Origin: Streptomyces lincolnensis
Lineage (GTDB): Bacteria > Actinomycetota > Actinomycetes > Streptomycetales > Streptomycetaceae
Length of the DNA stretch: 64,000 nt
Reading direction: 5' to 3'
Assembly (NCBI RefSeq): GCF_001685355.1
Contig: NZ_CP016438.1
Span: 620,001 to 684,000 of the forward strand
Under the pieces are notes generated by a model. That model did no database searches. It worked only from the letters and a program-made list of their open reading frames with translations, and was not told the DNA's origin. The position numbers and the translations under genes are program-made. Below are positions 40,621-49,655 of this stretch, in pieces; the first letter of the stretch is position 1; each line of letters starts with the position of its first letter.

Positions 40621-41718
40621 ATGGAGCACGCACTCAGCCCCGCGACCCTCTCCGAACTGCGCCGTCCGCGGCCCTATCCCGCGGTGTCCGTGCTGACGCC
40701 CACGCACCGCCGGGAACCCGAGAGCACCCAGGACCGGGTCCGGCTGCGCAATGTGGTGGCCGAGGCCAAACGGCAGCTGGAGGCCGATCCGGCGGTTCCC
40801 CGGGAGCGGCGCGCCGACGTCGCCCGGCAGCTCGACGCGGCCCTCACCGAGATCGACCTGGCCCACGCCGAGGACGGTCTGGTGATCTTCGCCGCTCCAG
40901 GTGAGCACCAGGTGTGGTCGCTGGCCCGGCCCGTACCCGAGCGCGTGGTGCTCTCGGACACCTTCCTCACCCGCAATCTGGTCTCCGCGCAGGCCGCCGA
41001 ACGCCCCTTCTGGGTGCTGTCGGTCTCCGCCGACCGCGTCGCCCTGTGGAGCGGAGGCGTCGACCGGGTCACCGAGCACCGCGCCGGCGGCTTCCCCATG
41101 ACCCGCAGCCGCGACAACTTCGACGCCGAGCGCCAGGAGCGGATCGGCGACCTGCCCAGCACCTTCCGGGACGAGGGCACCCGCCACTTCCTGCGCGACG
41201 CGGACACCGCGATGGGCAGGATCCTGCGCGCCGACGCGCGCCCGCTGTACGTCACCGGCGAGACGGCCGCCTTGTCCCTCCTGGACGAGGTCGGCGGTGT
41301 CACCAAGGAGGCCCTCCACGTGTCGCACGGAGGTCTGGCGCACGGCACCCCCGAGGCCGTGTGGCAGGCGGTCCGCCCCCTGGTCGCCGCCGAGGCGCGC
41401 AGGAACACGGACTCGGTGGCCCGTGAACTCGAAACGGCCCGTGGACGCCGGGCCTTCGCGGCCGGCGTCGACGAGGTCTGGCAGAACGCCCGCGAGGGCC
41501 GTGTGCGCCTGCTCGCGGTCGAGGAGAACTACCGGGTGACGGTGCGCGACACCGGCGGCGACCACCTCGCCCCGGCCGCGAGCGGCGACCTCGACGCCCG
41601 CGAGGACATCGTGGACGAGATCGTCGAGCAGTGCCTGGAGACCGGAGCGGAGGTCCGGTTCGTGCCGGACGGCGCCCTCGGCGACGCCGACGGGATCGCG
41701 GGCATCCTGCGGTACTGA
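40621..41718 (+). CDS. baeRF-type (release-factor-1-like) domain protein
   Basis: The 365-residue protein matches bacterial relatives of the archaeo-eukaryotic release factor/Pelota fold (baeRF3 type). It has an N-terminal PAVSVLTPTHRREPESTQDRVRLRNVVAEAKRQLEAD, VIFAAPGEHQVWSLARPVPERVVLSDTFLTRNL, a central FWVLSVSADRVALWSGG and a C-terminal ENYRVTVRD... DIVDEIVEQCLETGAEVRFVPDGAL. The catalytic GGQ loop of true release factors is not visible. The family is predicted to act in ribosome rescue or stress; no reaction is proven. ATG 40621. It is convergent with the SsgA-like gene. Confidence 0.75.
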   Translation: MEHALSPATLSELRRPRPYPAVSVLTPTHRREPESTQDRVRLRNVVAEAKRQLEADPAVPRERRADVARQLDAALTEIDLAHAEDGLVIFAAPGEHQVWSLARPVPERVVLSDTFLTRNLVSAQAAERPFWVLSVSADRVALWSGGVDRVTEHRAGGFPMTRSRDNFDAERQERIGDLPSTFRDEGTRHFLRDADTAMGRILRADARPLYVTGETAALSLLDEVGGVTKEALHVSHGGLAHGTPEAVWQAVRPLVAAEARRNTDSVARELETARGRRAFAAGVDEVWQNAREGRVRLLAVEENYRVTVRDTGGDHLAPAASGDLDAREDIVDEIVEQCLETGAEVRFVPDGALGDADGIAGILRY

Positions 41719-41742
41719 GACGACGGGTGCGGCACACGCCGG

Positions 41743-42156
41743 TCAGACGGTGCCGAACAGAGTGCTCAGCCCGCGCTCCACGTCCGCGCCGACATCCTCC
41801 TTGCCGGCACCCACCACCGCGTACGTGCGCAGCAGGAAACGGCGCAACGCGAACGTGTCGAACCGGAGCAGGGCCAGGCCGTACGGGGAGTGCAGCTCCA
41901 GTACCGTCGCGGACCGGTCGCACGGCCACAGCCGCACGTCACCGCTGCCGGCCGGAGCGTCCAGCCCCTCCGCCAGCAGGGCACGACCGAAGGTCCAGGT
42001 GGCCTCCTCGCCGTCCAGGGCGGCCTCGGGCGGGAAGTCGAGGTGCACGGCCAGCGGGTCCGCACGGACGTAACGGAACCTGGCGGCAACGGGCACCTCC
42101 TGGCGCTCCGCGGTGATCAGTCGGGCGCGGACGGGCTGCTCCAGGGCGATGTCCAT
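41743..42156 (-). CDS. SsgA-like protein (SALP), sporulation/cell-division regulator
   Basis: The 137-residue protein fits the SsgA-like family of morphologically complex actinomycetes: VRARLITAERQEVPVAARFRYVRADPLAVHLDFPPEAALDGEEATWTFGRALLAEGL, WPCDRSATVLELHSPYGLALLRFDTFALRRFLLRTY. Members steer septum placement, FtsZ recruitment and spore-wall assembly. Which paralogue this is cannot be told by eye; it is not an obvious SsgB. ATG 42156. A 448-bp upstream region separates it from the PP2C gene. Confidence 0.87.
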   Translation of the reverse strand: MDIALEQPVRARLITAERQEVPVAARFRYVRADPLAVHLDFPPEAALDGEEATWTFGRALLAEGLDAPAGSGDVRLWPCDRSATVLELHSPYGLALLRFDTFALRRFLLRTYAVVGAGKEDVGADVERGLSTLFGTV

Positions 42157-42604
42157 GAGCGGTCTCCACAACGGGTGAGAGGCGGCCGGTTGTGCCGGTG
42201 TCTCTTTACGAGCCCCGAAGAGCCGTTCGGATTACGTGGACCCGGACTGTTTTTCCGTGACCTGAGTCACACCACCTCTCCCCGCCGGGCCGGACCGCGC
42301 ACTCTGGCACGGCCCGAACCCCCTGTGCCACACTCCCTAGAACACACGCCCGTCGAACACACTCCTGAACGTCGGGTCGGCCACCCCGACGACCCGTCAT
42401 GTCACGTACTCCGTCTACGACTTGCCCGGCCGGAGGGCGTACACCACATGCGTGGCGCGACCGCTCAGTGAAGACTGTGGCATATGCCAGAGGCACCACC
42501 GTATCGGGTGTCGCCGAATCCCTTACAGGCCGTCGCGGGCTGTGCAACAGTCGTAACGGTCCTTCCGTCCGCCCAGGTCGAACCGTCCCGCATCGGAGTG
42601 CGTC
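42157..42604. promoter_or_regulatory. long divergent upstream region of the SsgA-like and PP2C genes
   Basis: 448 bp without a convincing gene. It holds a perfect 12-bp palindrome TGGCATATGCCA (42478-42489) and a CGTCGGG/CCCGACG stem (42370-42376 and 42385-42391). AT-richer tracts near 42230-42270 and 42470-42560 are the likely promoters. The length fits complex developmental regulation of both neighbours. Confidence 0.45.
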
Positions 42605-44035
42605 ATGCCGTCCCATCTCTCTGCGGACCGCCCAGCCGCCCAGCCGCCCCAAGGCGACTCGGTCGACGCGCTGATATCGCAGGCGCGGCGGCTCAAGGGC
42701 GACGTGGACGCGGTGCGGCGGGACACCCCGAGCGACGGTACGGACCCGCAGGACCGGTGGCAGCGCGCGCTGTGCGACCTGGCGCTCCACCACCTCGACG
42801 ACCTGGACGGGCACCTGGCGCAGCTGCGGGACGGCCCGCTGCCCGATCCCGCGTCCACCGAGGCGACGCCCGTCGTCCGAGCCGTGCCGCCCGCTCCCCG
42901 GCGCGGCTCGCTCCTCAGCCGGGTGGGCAGCGCCGAGTGGAACCTGCTGACGGATGAGGCGAGTTGGTCCGGCGAGCTCTACCAGATCCTGGGCCGTGAC
43001 CCCGCAGCACCGCCGCTGACCCTCGACGAGCTGCCCTCCGTGGTGCTCGACGAGGACCGGCCGAGGCTCACGTCGATGGTCACCGGCTGTCTCGTCGACG
43101 CCAAGCCCATCGACGGCGAGTTCCGCGTCGTGCGCCCGGACGGCGAGGTACGGACGGTGCACATGATGGGCGAGCCCGTCCTCGACAGCGACGGCAGCAC
43201 CGCGTCGATGTGGGCGGTCCTGCGGGACGTCAGCGAACTGCGCCGCAGCCAGCGGGCGGTGAGCGAGACCCGCGACTCGTTACAACGCCACCAGGACCGG
43301 GCCCGGACCGAGCACCGGCTCGCGGTCGAGATGCAGGAGGCCGTCCTGCCGCCCTGGCGCGGCTCCCTGCGACTCGCGCACCAGGGCCCCGAGTCGCTCG
43401 ATCTGGCCGCCCACTATCTGCCGTCCTCCACGAGCGCCCTGATCGGCGGCGGCTGGTACGACGCACTGGAGCTCGCCGACGGCGAGACACTGCTCAGCGT
43501 CGGGGACCTCACCGGACACGGCGTCGCGGTGACCTCGGGCATGGCGACCCTGCTGGGCGCCGTGCGCGGCATGGCGATGGCCGGCACCCGGCCCGGCCGG
43601 CTGATGACCTGGCTCAACCAGCTGCTCGACGCCACCGTGCAGCCGGCCCTCGGCAGCGCGGTGTGCTGCCGCTACCGGCCCGACACCCGCACCCTGGTGT
43701 GGGCGCAGGCCGGACACCCCGCCCCGCTGCTGTTCCGCGACGGGACGGGGCGCCGACTGCGCGCACCGGCCGGCGTCCTGCTCGGCGCGACCTCCGGTGC
43801 CGTGTACGAGCAGGCCGAGGAGACCCTCGAACCGGGTGATCTGCTCGTGCTGCACACCGACGGGCTGGTGCCCGGGCACAGCGGTACGGCGGCCGCGGAC
43901 CGGCTCCTCGACCTGGCCCCGCGGTTCGGCGAGGCGCGCACCGCACAGGACTGCGTACGGGTGGCCATGGAGGAGTTCGGCGAGGCCGAGCGCGAGGACG
44001 ACGGCTGCGTGCTCGTCGCCAGGGTCACGTCCTGA
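42605..44035 (+). CDS. PAS-PP2C (SpoIIE/RsbU-type) phosphatase with altered metal motif
   Basis: The 476-residue protein has a helical N-terminus, a PAS domain (about 105-215: VGSAEWNLLTDEASWSGELYQILGRDP, FRVVRPDGEVRTVHMMGEPVLDSDG) and a PP2C phosphatase domain (235-476: SVGDLTGHGVAVTSGMATLLGAVRGMA, REDDGCVLVARV). These enzymes dephosphorylate anti-sigma-factor antagonists. In the usual GGDWYD motif the metal-binding Asp is Gly283 (IGGGWYD), so activity may be lowered or lost. Leu226 is a TTA codon (43280-43282), making translation depend on the bldA tRNA. ATG 42605; the 3' end overlaps the convergent regulator gene by 11 bp. Confidence 0.85.
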   Translation: MPSHLSADRPAAQPPQGDSVDALISQARRLKGDVDAVRRDTPSDGTDPQDRWQRALCDLALHHLDDLDGHLAQLRDGPLPDPASTEATPVVRAVPPAPRRGSLLSRVGSAEWNLLTDEASWSGELYQILGRDPAAPPLTLDELPSVVLDEDRPRLTSMVTGCLVDAKPIDGEFRVVRPDGEVRTVHMMGEPVLDSDGSTASMWAVLRDVSELRRSQRAVSETRDSLQRHQDRARTEHRLAVEMQEAVLPPWRGSLRLAHQGPESLDLAAHYLPSSTSALIGGGWYDALELADGETLLSVGDLTGHGVAVTSGMATLLGAVRGMAMAGTRPGRLMTWLNQLLDATVQPALGSAVCCRYRPDTRTLVWAQAGHPAPLLFRDGTGRRLRAPAGVLLGATSGAVYEQAEETLEPGDLLVLHTDGLVPGHSGTAAADRLLDLAPRFGEARTAQDCVRVAMEEFGEAEREDDGCVLVARVTS

Positions 44036-45509
44036 CCGAGCTGCCCTTCGTCCTCGGCAGGGCCAGCCTGATCTCCTCCCGCAGTTCGCTGATCTTCGGA
44101 TAGCCGGAGTACTCGGCGGTGAGCCGGTACATCTGACGCAGCCGGTCCCAGGTGCGGTGGGAGGAGTTGGAGCCCATCGACATCAGCGCCAGGCGTGCGT
44201 ACCGGTCGGCCTGTTCGGGGTCGTCGGCGATGAAGCAGGCCGACGCCATGGACAGGAAGTCGAAGATCTTCGACCGCTGCCGTCCGTCGACCCGCAGGGC
44301 CAGGGCCTTCTCCGCGTAGTGCTGGGCGTGCGCGGCCGCGCCGGGCTCGAACTCGGCCAGCGTGCGGTAGGCCAGGGCCTGCATGCCGTACAGGTCCTCC
44401 TCCCTGAAGGTCTGCATCCAGCTCGGCGGCGGCACGTCGCCCTTGTCGGAGACGAAGAGGTCCTCCGCCACTCCGAGGGTGCGGCGCATGGCCTGGCCCT
44501 TGCCCATCGAGGCCTGTGCCCAGGCCTCGATGGTGTGGAGCATCGCCCGGGTGCGGGGCAGCACCTGTTCGCCGGAGCCGGACTGGGCGAGGTTCATCAG
44601 GTCGAGCGCGTCGTCGGGCCGGCCAAGGTGCACCATCTGGCGAGCCGCTCGGGAGAGCGCCTCCCCGGCGCGGGGCCGGTCGCCGCCCTCTCTGGCGGCA
44701 TGGGCGGCGATGACGAAGTACTTCTGGGCCGTGGGTTCGAGACCGACGTCGTGCGACATCCAGCCCGCGAGGACGGCGAGGTTGGCGGCGACGCCCCACA
44801 GGCGCCGCTGGAGATGGTCGGGGTGTCGGTAGGCGAGCATGCCGCCCACCTCGTTGAGTTGGCCCACGACCGCCTTGCGTTGCAGCCCGCCGCCGCGGGC
44901 CGCGTCCCAGGCCCGGAACACTTCGACGGAGCGTTCCAGTTCCTCGATCTCCTGCGACCCGATGGGGGCGGCCTCGTAGCGGTCGAACCCAGCGGGGTCG
45001 GCATGCAGGGGGTCGTCGAACCGGGGAGCGTCGGCGGTCAGGGTCGGATCGGTGTGCAGCCAGTCGTACATGGCACTGCTGAGGGCTGATCCCGCGGCGA
45101 GCGCGGCACCCGCGCCCACCAAGCCGCGTCGGTTGAGCATGAGGTCCATTCCCGTGAATTCGGTGAGGACCGCAGCAGTCCGCTCGGGCGCCCACGGCAC
45201 ACCGTCGGGATGTTCCGCACTCCCGTCGCGTGGCCGTTTCCCCGTACGCCCGTGCCGGACCAGACCGAGGTCCTCGATGGTCACGACACGGCCGAGACGC
45301 TCGGTGAACAGGGCCGCCAGCACCCGCGGCACCGGATCGCGTGGGATCTCTCCCATGTCGATCCACCGCCGCACCCGGGAGGTGTCGGTCGCCAGCTGAG
45401 GGTGGCCCATGGCCGCCGCCTGCCGGTTGACCAGCCTCGCGAGTTCGCCCTTGGACCAGCCGGCCAGGCCGAACAGGTCCGTCAGACGGGTGTTGGGTTG
45501 ACCGCTCAC
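44025..45509 (-). CDS. NsdA-like regulator (HTH-like N-terminus plus TPR region)
   Basis: The 494-residue protein matches the streptomycete NsdA/NsdB group, negative regulators of differentiation and antibiotic production. Its N-terminus reads LAGWSKGELARLVNRQAAAMG, TDTSRVRRWIDMGEIPRDPVPRVLAALFTERLGRVVTIEDLGL, and FTGMDLMLNRRGLVGAGAALAAGSAL near residue 125. A long tetratricopeptide-like helical region follows to the C-terminus. DNA binding has been proposed but the mechanism is unclear. GTG 45509. Three 10-bp direct repeats lie upstream, next to a divergent TTA-containing phosphotransferase gene. Confidence 0.75.
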   Translation of the reverse strand: MSGQPNTRLTDLFGLAGWSKGELARLVNRQAAAMGHPQLATDTSRVRRWIDMGEIPRDPVPRVLAALFTERLGRVVTIEDLGLVRHGRTGKRPRDGSAEHPDGVPWAPERTAAVLTEFTGMDLMLNRRGLVGAGAALAAGSALSSAMYDWLHTDPTLTADAPRFDDPLHADPAGFDRYEAAPIGSQEIEELERSVEVFRAWDAARGGGLQRKAVVGQLNEVGGMLAYRHPDHLQRRLWGVAANLAVLAGWMSHDVGLEPTAQKYFVIAAHAAREGGDRPRAGEALSRAARQMVHLGRPDDALDLMNLAQSGSGEQVLPRTRAMLHTIEAWAQASMGKGQAMRRTLGVAEDLFVSDKGDVPPPSWMQTFREEDLYGMQALAYRTLAEFEPGAAAHAQHYAEKALALRVDGRQRSKIFDFLSMASACFIADDPEQADRYARLALMSMGSNSSHRTWDRLRQMYRLTAEYSGYPKISELREEIRLALPRTKGSSVRT

Positions 45510-45570
45510 GTAAGCCCCCAGGTTCTCGGCTGAGTTGACAGTAGCCCTGGGAGAGTTGCCGGGCGACTAT

Positions 45571-45597
45571 TCGCCAGGGTTCGCCAGGGTGCGCCAG
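45571..45597. repeat. 10-bp direct repeats upstream of the NsdA-like gene
   Basis: TCGCCAGGGT occurs twice in tandem (45571-45580 and 45581-45590) and is followed by a partial third copy, GCGCCAG (45591-45597). A 10-bp period equals one helical turn, so all copies face the same side of the DNA. The site lies 60-90 bp upstream of the NsdA-like GTG and within the shared divergent region, a plausible regulator-binding array. Confidence 0.55.
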
Positions 45598-45753
45598 ATG
45601 GTGTGCCACTGGGCATCGGGTGTCAGGTAGGAACGCGCCACCCCGACCCGGTCGCCTTCTCCAACCGGCGGGTGCATTCCCCAGGGTGCACCCGGGGCGC
45701 CGGGCCGGGTAGCGCACTGACGTCGCAGGCACACGAAGGGATCTGTCTCGCCC

Positions 45754-46893
45754 ATGTACGCAGCATCTACCTCCGTGTCCGCCCCGCCCCGGCCGCTGCA
45801 TCCCCGCCCGGCGGGCACCGGCCCCTATCTCGACCCCGTGCGCCCGGCGGCCCCCGTGCTCGGCACGGGCAGGACACGGCGCGTGCCGGGGCTCGGCACC
45901 CAACCGCTCAGCGGGAGACTCGACTTGTCCGGCCCTCAGGGCGCCCAGCTGCGCACGGCGATCGCGTCGGTGCATCGGATCTGCCCGGAGTTCGCCCCGG
46001 TGCAGGTGCTGCGCCGCAGCGGCCGCTCCGTGCTCCTGGTCGGCACGACAGGACGCAGCACCGCCGTCGCCAAGGTTTTACTGGACCACTCGCCCGTGTG
46101 GGCCGAGCGGGTCCGTCACGAGATAGCCGCATACCGCTCGTTCGTCCGGCACCGCCCTCCGGTGCGGGTGCCGAGACTGATCGCGGCGGACCCTGACAAC
46201 TGCACCCTCGTGATCGAGCGGATGCCGGGACGGGTGGCGGCACTGCACCGGCATCCCGCGGAGGCCCCGCCCCGCGCGGACATCAGGACGGCGCTCGGCG
46301 CGATCTGCCGGCTGAACGCCTGGCGGCCGCCGGCGGGCACCTTCGAGGCCCCGCTGGACTACGCGACCCGCATCAACCGGTACCACGAGCTGGGGCTGCT
46401 CACCGACCGGGATCTGGGCGATCTCCAGAAACTGCTGCACGGCATCGCCGCCTCCGCGGGCCGCAGCGGCATGGGCCAGTTCTGCCACGGCGACGCGTTG
46501 TTGTCGAACATTCTCCTGTCACCGGCCGGTCCAGTGCTGGTGGACTGGGAGCACGCGGGCTGGTACCTGCCGGGCTACGACCTGGCGACGCTGTGGTCGG
46601 TCCTCGGTGACGCGCCGGTGGCCCGGCGCCAGATCAGCCAGATCGCCCAGTCGGCGGGCCCGGCCTCGCGCGACGCGTTCCTGGTGAACCTGATGCTCGT
46701 CCTGACGCGGGAGATCCGCACCTACGAGACGGCCGTGCAGCGTTCGATGCACGACACGACCCCGGCGGCACCGGGAGTGGCCCACCCGGGTGCTGCGCCG
46801 TCCGGCGAGGAACAGCGGCTGCTGCTGAGGCGGCTGCACGACGACTGCCAGCTGGCCCGCCGGGCCGTACGCGCGGCGGTCGGAACTCGCTGA
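45754..46893 (+). CDS. aminoglycoside phosphotransferase-like protein with TTA codon
   Basis: The 379-residue protein has an APH-type kinase fold. [18 protein letters not shown] contains the ATP-binding Lys; [43 protein letters not shown] contains the catalytic Asp and metal-binding Asp. An N-terminal Pro-rich extension of about 55 residues is unusual. Leu109 is encoded by TTA (46078-46080), so translation should wait for the bldA tRNA. It diverges from the NsdA-like gene. The substrate is unknown and antibiotic resistance is not implied. ATG 45754; a strong terminator follows. Confidence 0.8.
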   Translation: MYAASTSVSAPPRPLHPRPAGTGPYLDPVRPAAPVLGTGRTRRVPGLGTQPLSGRLDLSGPQGAQLRTAIASVHRICPEFAPVQVLRRSGRSVLLVGTTGRSTAVAKVLLDHSPVWAERVRHEIAAYRSFVRHRPPVRVPRLIAADPDNCTLVIERMPGRVAALHRHPAEAPPRADIRTALGAICRLNAWRPPAGTFEAPLDYATRINRYHELGLLTDRDLGDLQKLLHGIAASAGRSGMGQFCHGDALLSNILLSPAGPVLVDWEHAGWYLPGYDLATLWSVLGDAPVARRQISQIAQSAGPASRDAFLVNLMLVLTREIRTYETAVQRSMHDTTPAAPGVAHPGAAPSGEEQRLLLRRLHDDCQLARRAVRAAVGTR

Positions 46894-46904
46894 CGGGGAC
46901 GAAG

Positions 46905-46941
46905 GTCCGCGGTGCGCACGGGGAAACGGCGCACCGCGGAC
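46905..46941 (+). terminator. terminator hairpin after the phosphotransferase gene
   Basis: GTCCGCGGTGCGC (46905-46917) and GCGCACCGCGGAC (46929-46941) form a perfect 13-bp stem with an 11-nt loop, starting 12 bp after the stop codon. Confidence 0.8.
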
Positions 46942-47065
46942 TTCCGTATGCCCGCCCCGTCCCCGGCCGGTCTGTGCCACTGACGCCCCGCAGGTCCCGA
47001 CACCTGCGCCACGAAACTCCCGCCAACCCGCGATGACGGGGGAAATCCCCTGCCCCTGGGCATGA

Positions 47066-47094
47066 TTGACGGATCGTCGGCAAGCCGGTACCCC
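47066..47094 (+). promoter_or_regulatory. predicted promoter of the amidase gene
   Basis: TTGACG (47066-47071) is followed after 17 bp by TACCCC (47089-47094). Transcription would start near 47101, giving a leader of about 48 nt to the TTG start at 47149. The upstream in-frame ATG at 47062 would then not be in the message. Confidence 0.45.
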
Positions 47095-47148
47095 AGACGC
47101 ACGTCCGGCCCCGCACGGCTCCTCGCCCGATCGTCCCAGGAGGCTGCT

Positions 47149-49104
47149 TTGCTCACACGCGACAGACGTATCCGAAGAACCGCGGGCGCGCTGGCCTCGG
47201 CCGCCCTCTTCCTGCCGCTGCTCGGGGCGGCCCCGTCCGACGCCGCCCCGTCCGACGCCCGGGCCTCCGCGAGCCGCCTCCAGCTGGCGTTCGCCTCCGC
47301 GGCCGCCGAGTACCACGTACCGCAGAGCGTCCTGCTGGGCGTGTCCTACCTCCAGTCCCGCTGGGACGCGCACGCCGGTGCGCCGAGCGTGACCGGCGGT
47401 TACGGCCCGATGCACCTCACCGACGCCCGCACCGCGCTCGCCGACGCCCCGCCGCACCACGCCGAGGGCACGGAGGACCCCCGCGGCGACAGCGCCCGCC
47501 CGCCGCTGCTGCCCACCGCCGAGGTGCCGCACAGCTCCGAACTCCCCGCGCGTCTGAAGACGTTGTCGAAGGCGGCGGACCTGACCGGCATCCCCGCCGA
47601 ACGCCTGCGGACCGATCCGGTCGCCAACGTGGCCGGCGGCGCCGCGCTCCTGGCCGCCGCCCAGAAGGACCTCGGCGAGCCGCTGAGTAAGGATCCGGCC
47701 GCCTGGTACGGGGCGGTGGCCCGTTTCCCCGGCGCGGACGACAGCGCGACGGCGGCCGCCTACGCCGACGATGTGTACGACGTCCTGCGCTCCGGCGCGG
47801 AGCGCACCACCGACGCCGGCCAGCGGATCGCCCTGGCCGCCCAGCCCGATCTCGCCCCCGACTCCGCACAGCTCACGCGCACGGGGCTGCGGGCTGTCGG
47901 CGCCGACGGCACGGAGTGCCCGAGGACGGTGTCCTGCGAGTGGATCCCGGCGCCGTACGAGCAGTTCGGCGACAACGACTACGGCAACCACGACCTCGGT
48001 GACCGTCCGGCGTCCCAGAGCATCGACTACATCGTCATCCACGACACCGAGGGCGCCTGGGAAGGCGTGCTCAACCTGGTGCAGGACCCGACCTATGTGT
48101 CGTGGCACTACTCGTTGCGCTCCACCGACGGTCACATCGCCCAGCATGTGAAGGCCAAGGACGTGGCCTGGCACGCGGGCAACTGGTACGTCAACGCCAA
48201 GTCGATCGGTCTGGAGCACGAGGGCTTCCTGGCGAATCCGGACGCCTGGTACACGGAGGCGATGTACCGGACCTCGGCGCGGCTGGTGCGGTACCTGTCG
48301 CAGAAGTACGACATCCCGCTGGACCGGCAGCACATCCTCGGCCACGACACCGTGCCGGGTCCGACCACGGCCACCATCTCCGGGATGCACACCGACCCCG
48401 GCCCGTACTGGGACTGGCGCCACTACTTCGAGCTGCTCGGGCGTCCCCTCGTACCGACGGCGAGCGCGCACGGCGGGCTGGTGACCATCCGCCCCGACTA
48501 CGCCACCAACCGGCCGGTGTACACGGGCTGCGTCACCAAGGGCGAGCCCTGCGCGGACCACGGCTCCAGCGAGGTGCGGCTGTATTCGGACCACAGCGAG
48601 AAATCCGCCCTGATCACGGACATCGGACTGGGCAAGGCCCCGACGACCGACGTGAACGACCTGTCCTCACGGGTCTCCACCGGTCAGCAGTACGCGGTCG
48701 CCGGCCGGTACGGCGACTGGACGGCCATCTGGTACCTGGGCCAGAAGGCCTGGTTCAAGAACCCCAGGGCGAACCCGACCGCGGTACAGGCCGGCGGCCG
48801 GGTGGTGACGCCCAGGGACGGGCTCAAGAGCGTCCCGGTGTACGGCCGCGCCTACCCGGAGGCCTCCGCGTACCCGGCGGGAGTGCCCGCCCAGGAGGTG
48901 TCACCGCTGCCGTACAAGGTGCTCGCGGGACAGAAGTACGTGATCGGCGCACAACAGCCGGGCCAGTACTACTACGCGGTCACCTTCAACACCGATGCGC
49001 ACCGGGTGGTGACCGGGAAGGATCTCTACTACCAGATCCAGTTCGGCCACCGGGTGGCGTTCGTACGGGCCGCGGACGTGCGGGTGCAGCCGTCGGGCTC
49101 GTAG
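47149..49104 (+). CDS. secreted N-acetylmuramoyl-L-alanine amidase (amidase_2 type)
   Basis: The 651-residue protein has a signal peptide (RRIRRTAGALASAALFLPLLGAAPSDA). A transglycosylase-like N-terminal domain (about 40-250: PQSVLLGVSYLQSRWDAHAGAPSVTGGYGPMHLTD) has Gln where the catalytic Glu is usual. An amidase_2 domain (290-420: IDYIVIHDTEGAWEGVLNLV, HAGNWYVN, ILGHDTVPGP) shows the zinc His residues. The C-terminal SH3-like repeats probably bind the wall. It should cleave the MurNAc-L-Ala bond. The start is TTG 47149, five bases after AGGAGG; the ATG at 47062 has no such site. Confidence 0.87.
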   Translation: MLTRDRRIRRTAGALASAALFLPLLGAAPSDAAPSDARASASRLQLAFASAAAEYHVPQSVLLGVSYLQSRWDAHAGAPSVTGGYGPMHLTDARTALADAPPHHAEGTEDPRGDSARPPLLPTAEVPHSSELPARLKTLSKAADLTGIPAERLRTDPVANVAGGAALLAAAQKDLGEPLSKDPAAWYGAVARFPGADDSATAAAYADDVYDVLRSGAERTTDAGQRIALAAQPDLAPDSAQLTRTGLRAVGADGTECPRTVSCEWIPAPYEQFGDNDYGNHDLGDRPASQSIDYIVIHDTEGAWEGVLNLVQDPTYVSWHYSLRSTDGHIAQHVKAKDVAWHAGNWYVNAKSIGLEHEGFLANPDAWYTEAMYRTSARLVRYLSQKYDIPLDRQHILGHDTVPGPTTATISGMHTDPGPYWDWRHYFELLGRPLVPTASAHGGLVTIRPDYATNRPVYTGCVTKGEPCADHGSSEVRLYSDHSEKSALITDIGLGKAPTTDVNDLSSRVSTGQQYAVAGRYGDWTAIWYLGQKAWFKNPRANPTAVQAGGRVVTPRDGLKSVPVYGRAYPEASAYPAGVPAQEVSPLPYKVLAGQKYVIGAQQPGQYYYAVTFNTDAHRVVTGKDLYYQIQFGHRVAFVRAADVRVQPSGS

Positions 49105-49109
49105 CCGCC

Positions 49110-49607
49110 TCAGCCCTGCTGGAACAGCTCCGCCGGGAGCGGTTTCAGCAGGGCGTACAGGTCGTCGGTGATGGGGCGGTCCCAGGCGGCGATGGTCACC
49201 AGGACGTTGTCGCTGCGGTCGAACTGCACGCAGGAGATGCGGCTCTCGGAGAGCTTCAGGCGCCGCACGATCAGCAGGTTGTCGCCCTGCATCACCGGTA
49301 CGTCCTCGGTGCTGGTCACCGTCACCTCCTCGTCGTTCTCCAGGGCCAGCAGCAGCTGTCCGACCTCGAAGGGGACCTCGCCCTCGGCGATGTCACGGGC
49401 CGGGGAGCCCTCCGGCAGATTGCCGATGATCATCGCGGGGCCACGGCCGCCGAACAGGTCGTAGCGCAGGTACAGGCCCTGGCAGCTGCCGTCGGGGGCG
49501 GGCAGCAGGCCGGCGTTGAGATTCCCGGGCCAGTCGCTCGGGTCCATGGCCAGGACGTCGAAGTCGGGCCCGGCGGGGGTGGCGCTGCGGCGGCGGAGGA
49601 ACGACAT
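49110..49607 (-). CDS. conserved hypothetical protein
   Basis: The product is about 165 residues and soluble, with start ATG 49607 (MSFLRRRS) or 49616. It has no signal peptide or membrane segment. Conserved-looking segments are DPSDWPGNLNAGLLPAPDG, GLYLRYDLFGGRGPAMIIGNLP and RISCVQFDRSDNVLVTIAAWDRPI. I do not recognise the family. It is convergent with the amidase gene, only 5 bp apart. Confidence 0.65.
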   Translation of the reverse strand: MSFLRRRSATPAGPDFDVLAMDPSDWPGNLNAGLLPAPDGSCQGLYLRYDLFGGRGPAMIIGNLPEGSPARDIAEGEVPFEVGQLLLALENDEEVTVTSTEDVPVMQGDNLLIVRRLKLSESRISCVQFDRSDNVLVTIAAWDRPITDDLYALLKPLPAELFQQG

Positions 49608-49655
49608 GATGCCCATGGTACGTGGCCTGACCGGGTACGTGGCGTGCGGGCGGCC

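Noticed and set aside
45571..45597. Possible CRISPR-like array
   Set aside because: The repeats are 10 bp, contiguous and only two and a half copies, with no spacers or cas genes.
47062..47148. Amidase start at ATG 47062
   Set aside because: It lies upstream of the predicted promoter start and lacks a ribosome site; the TTG at 47149 has AGGAGG and is followed by the signal peptide.
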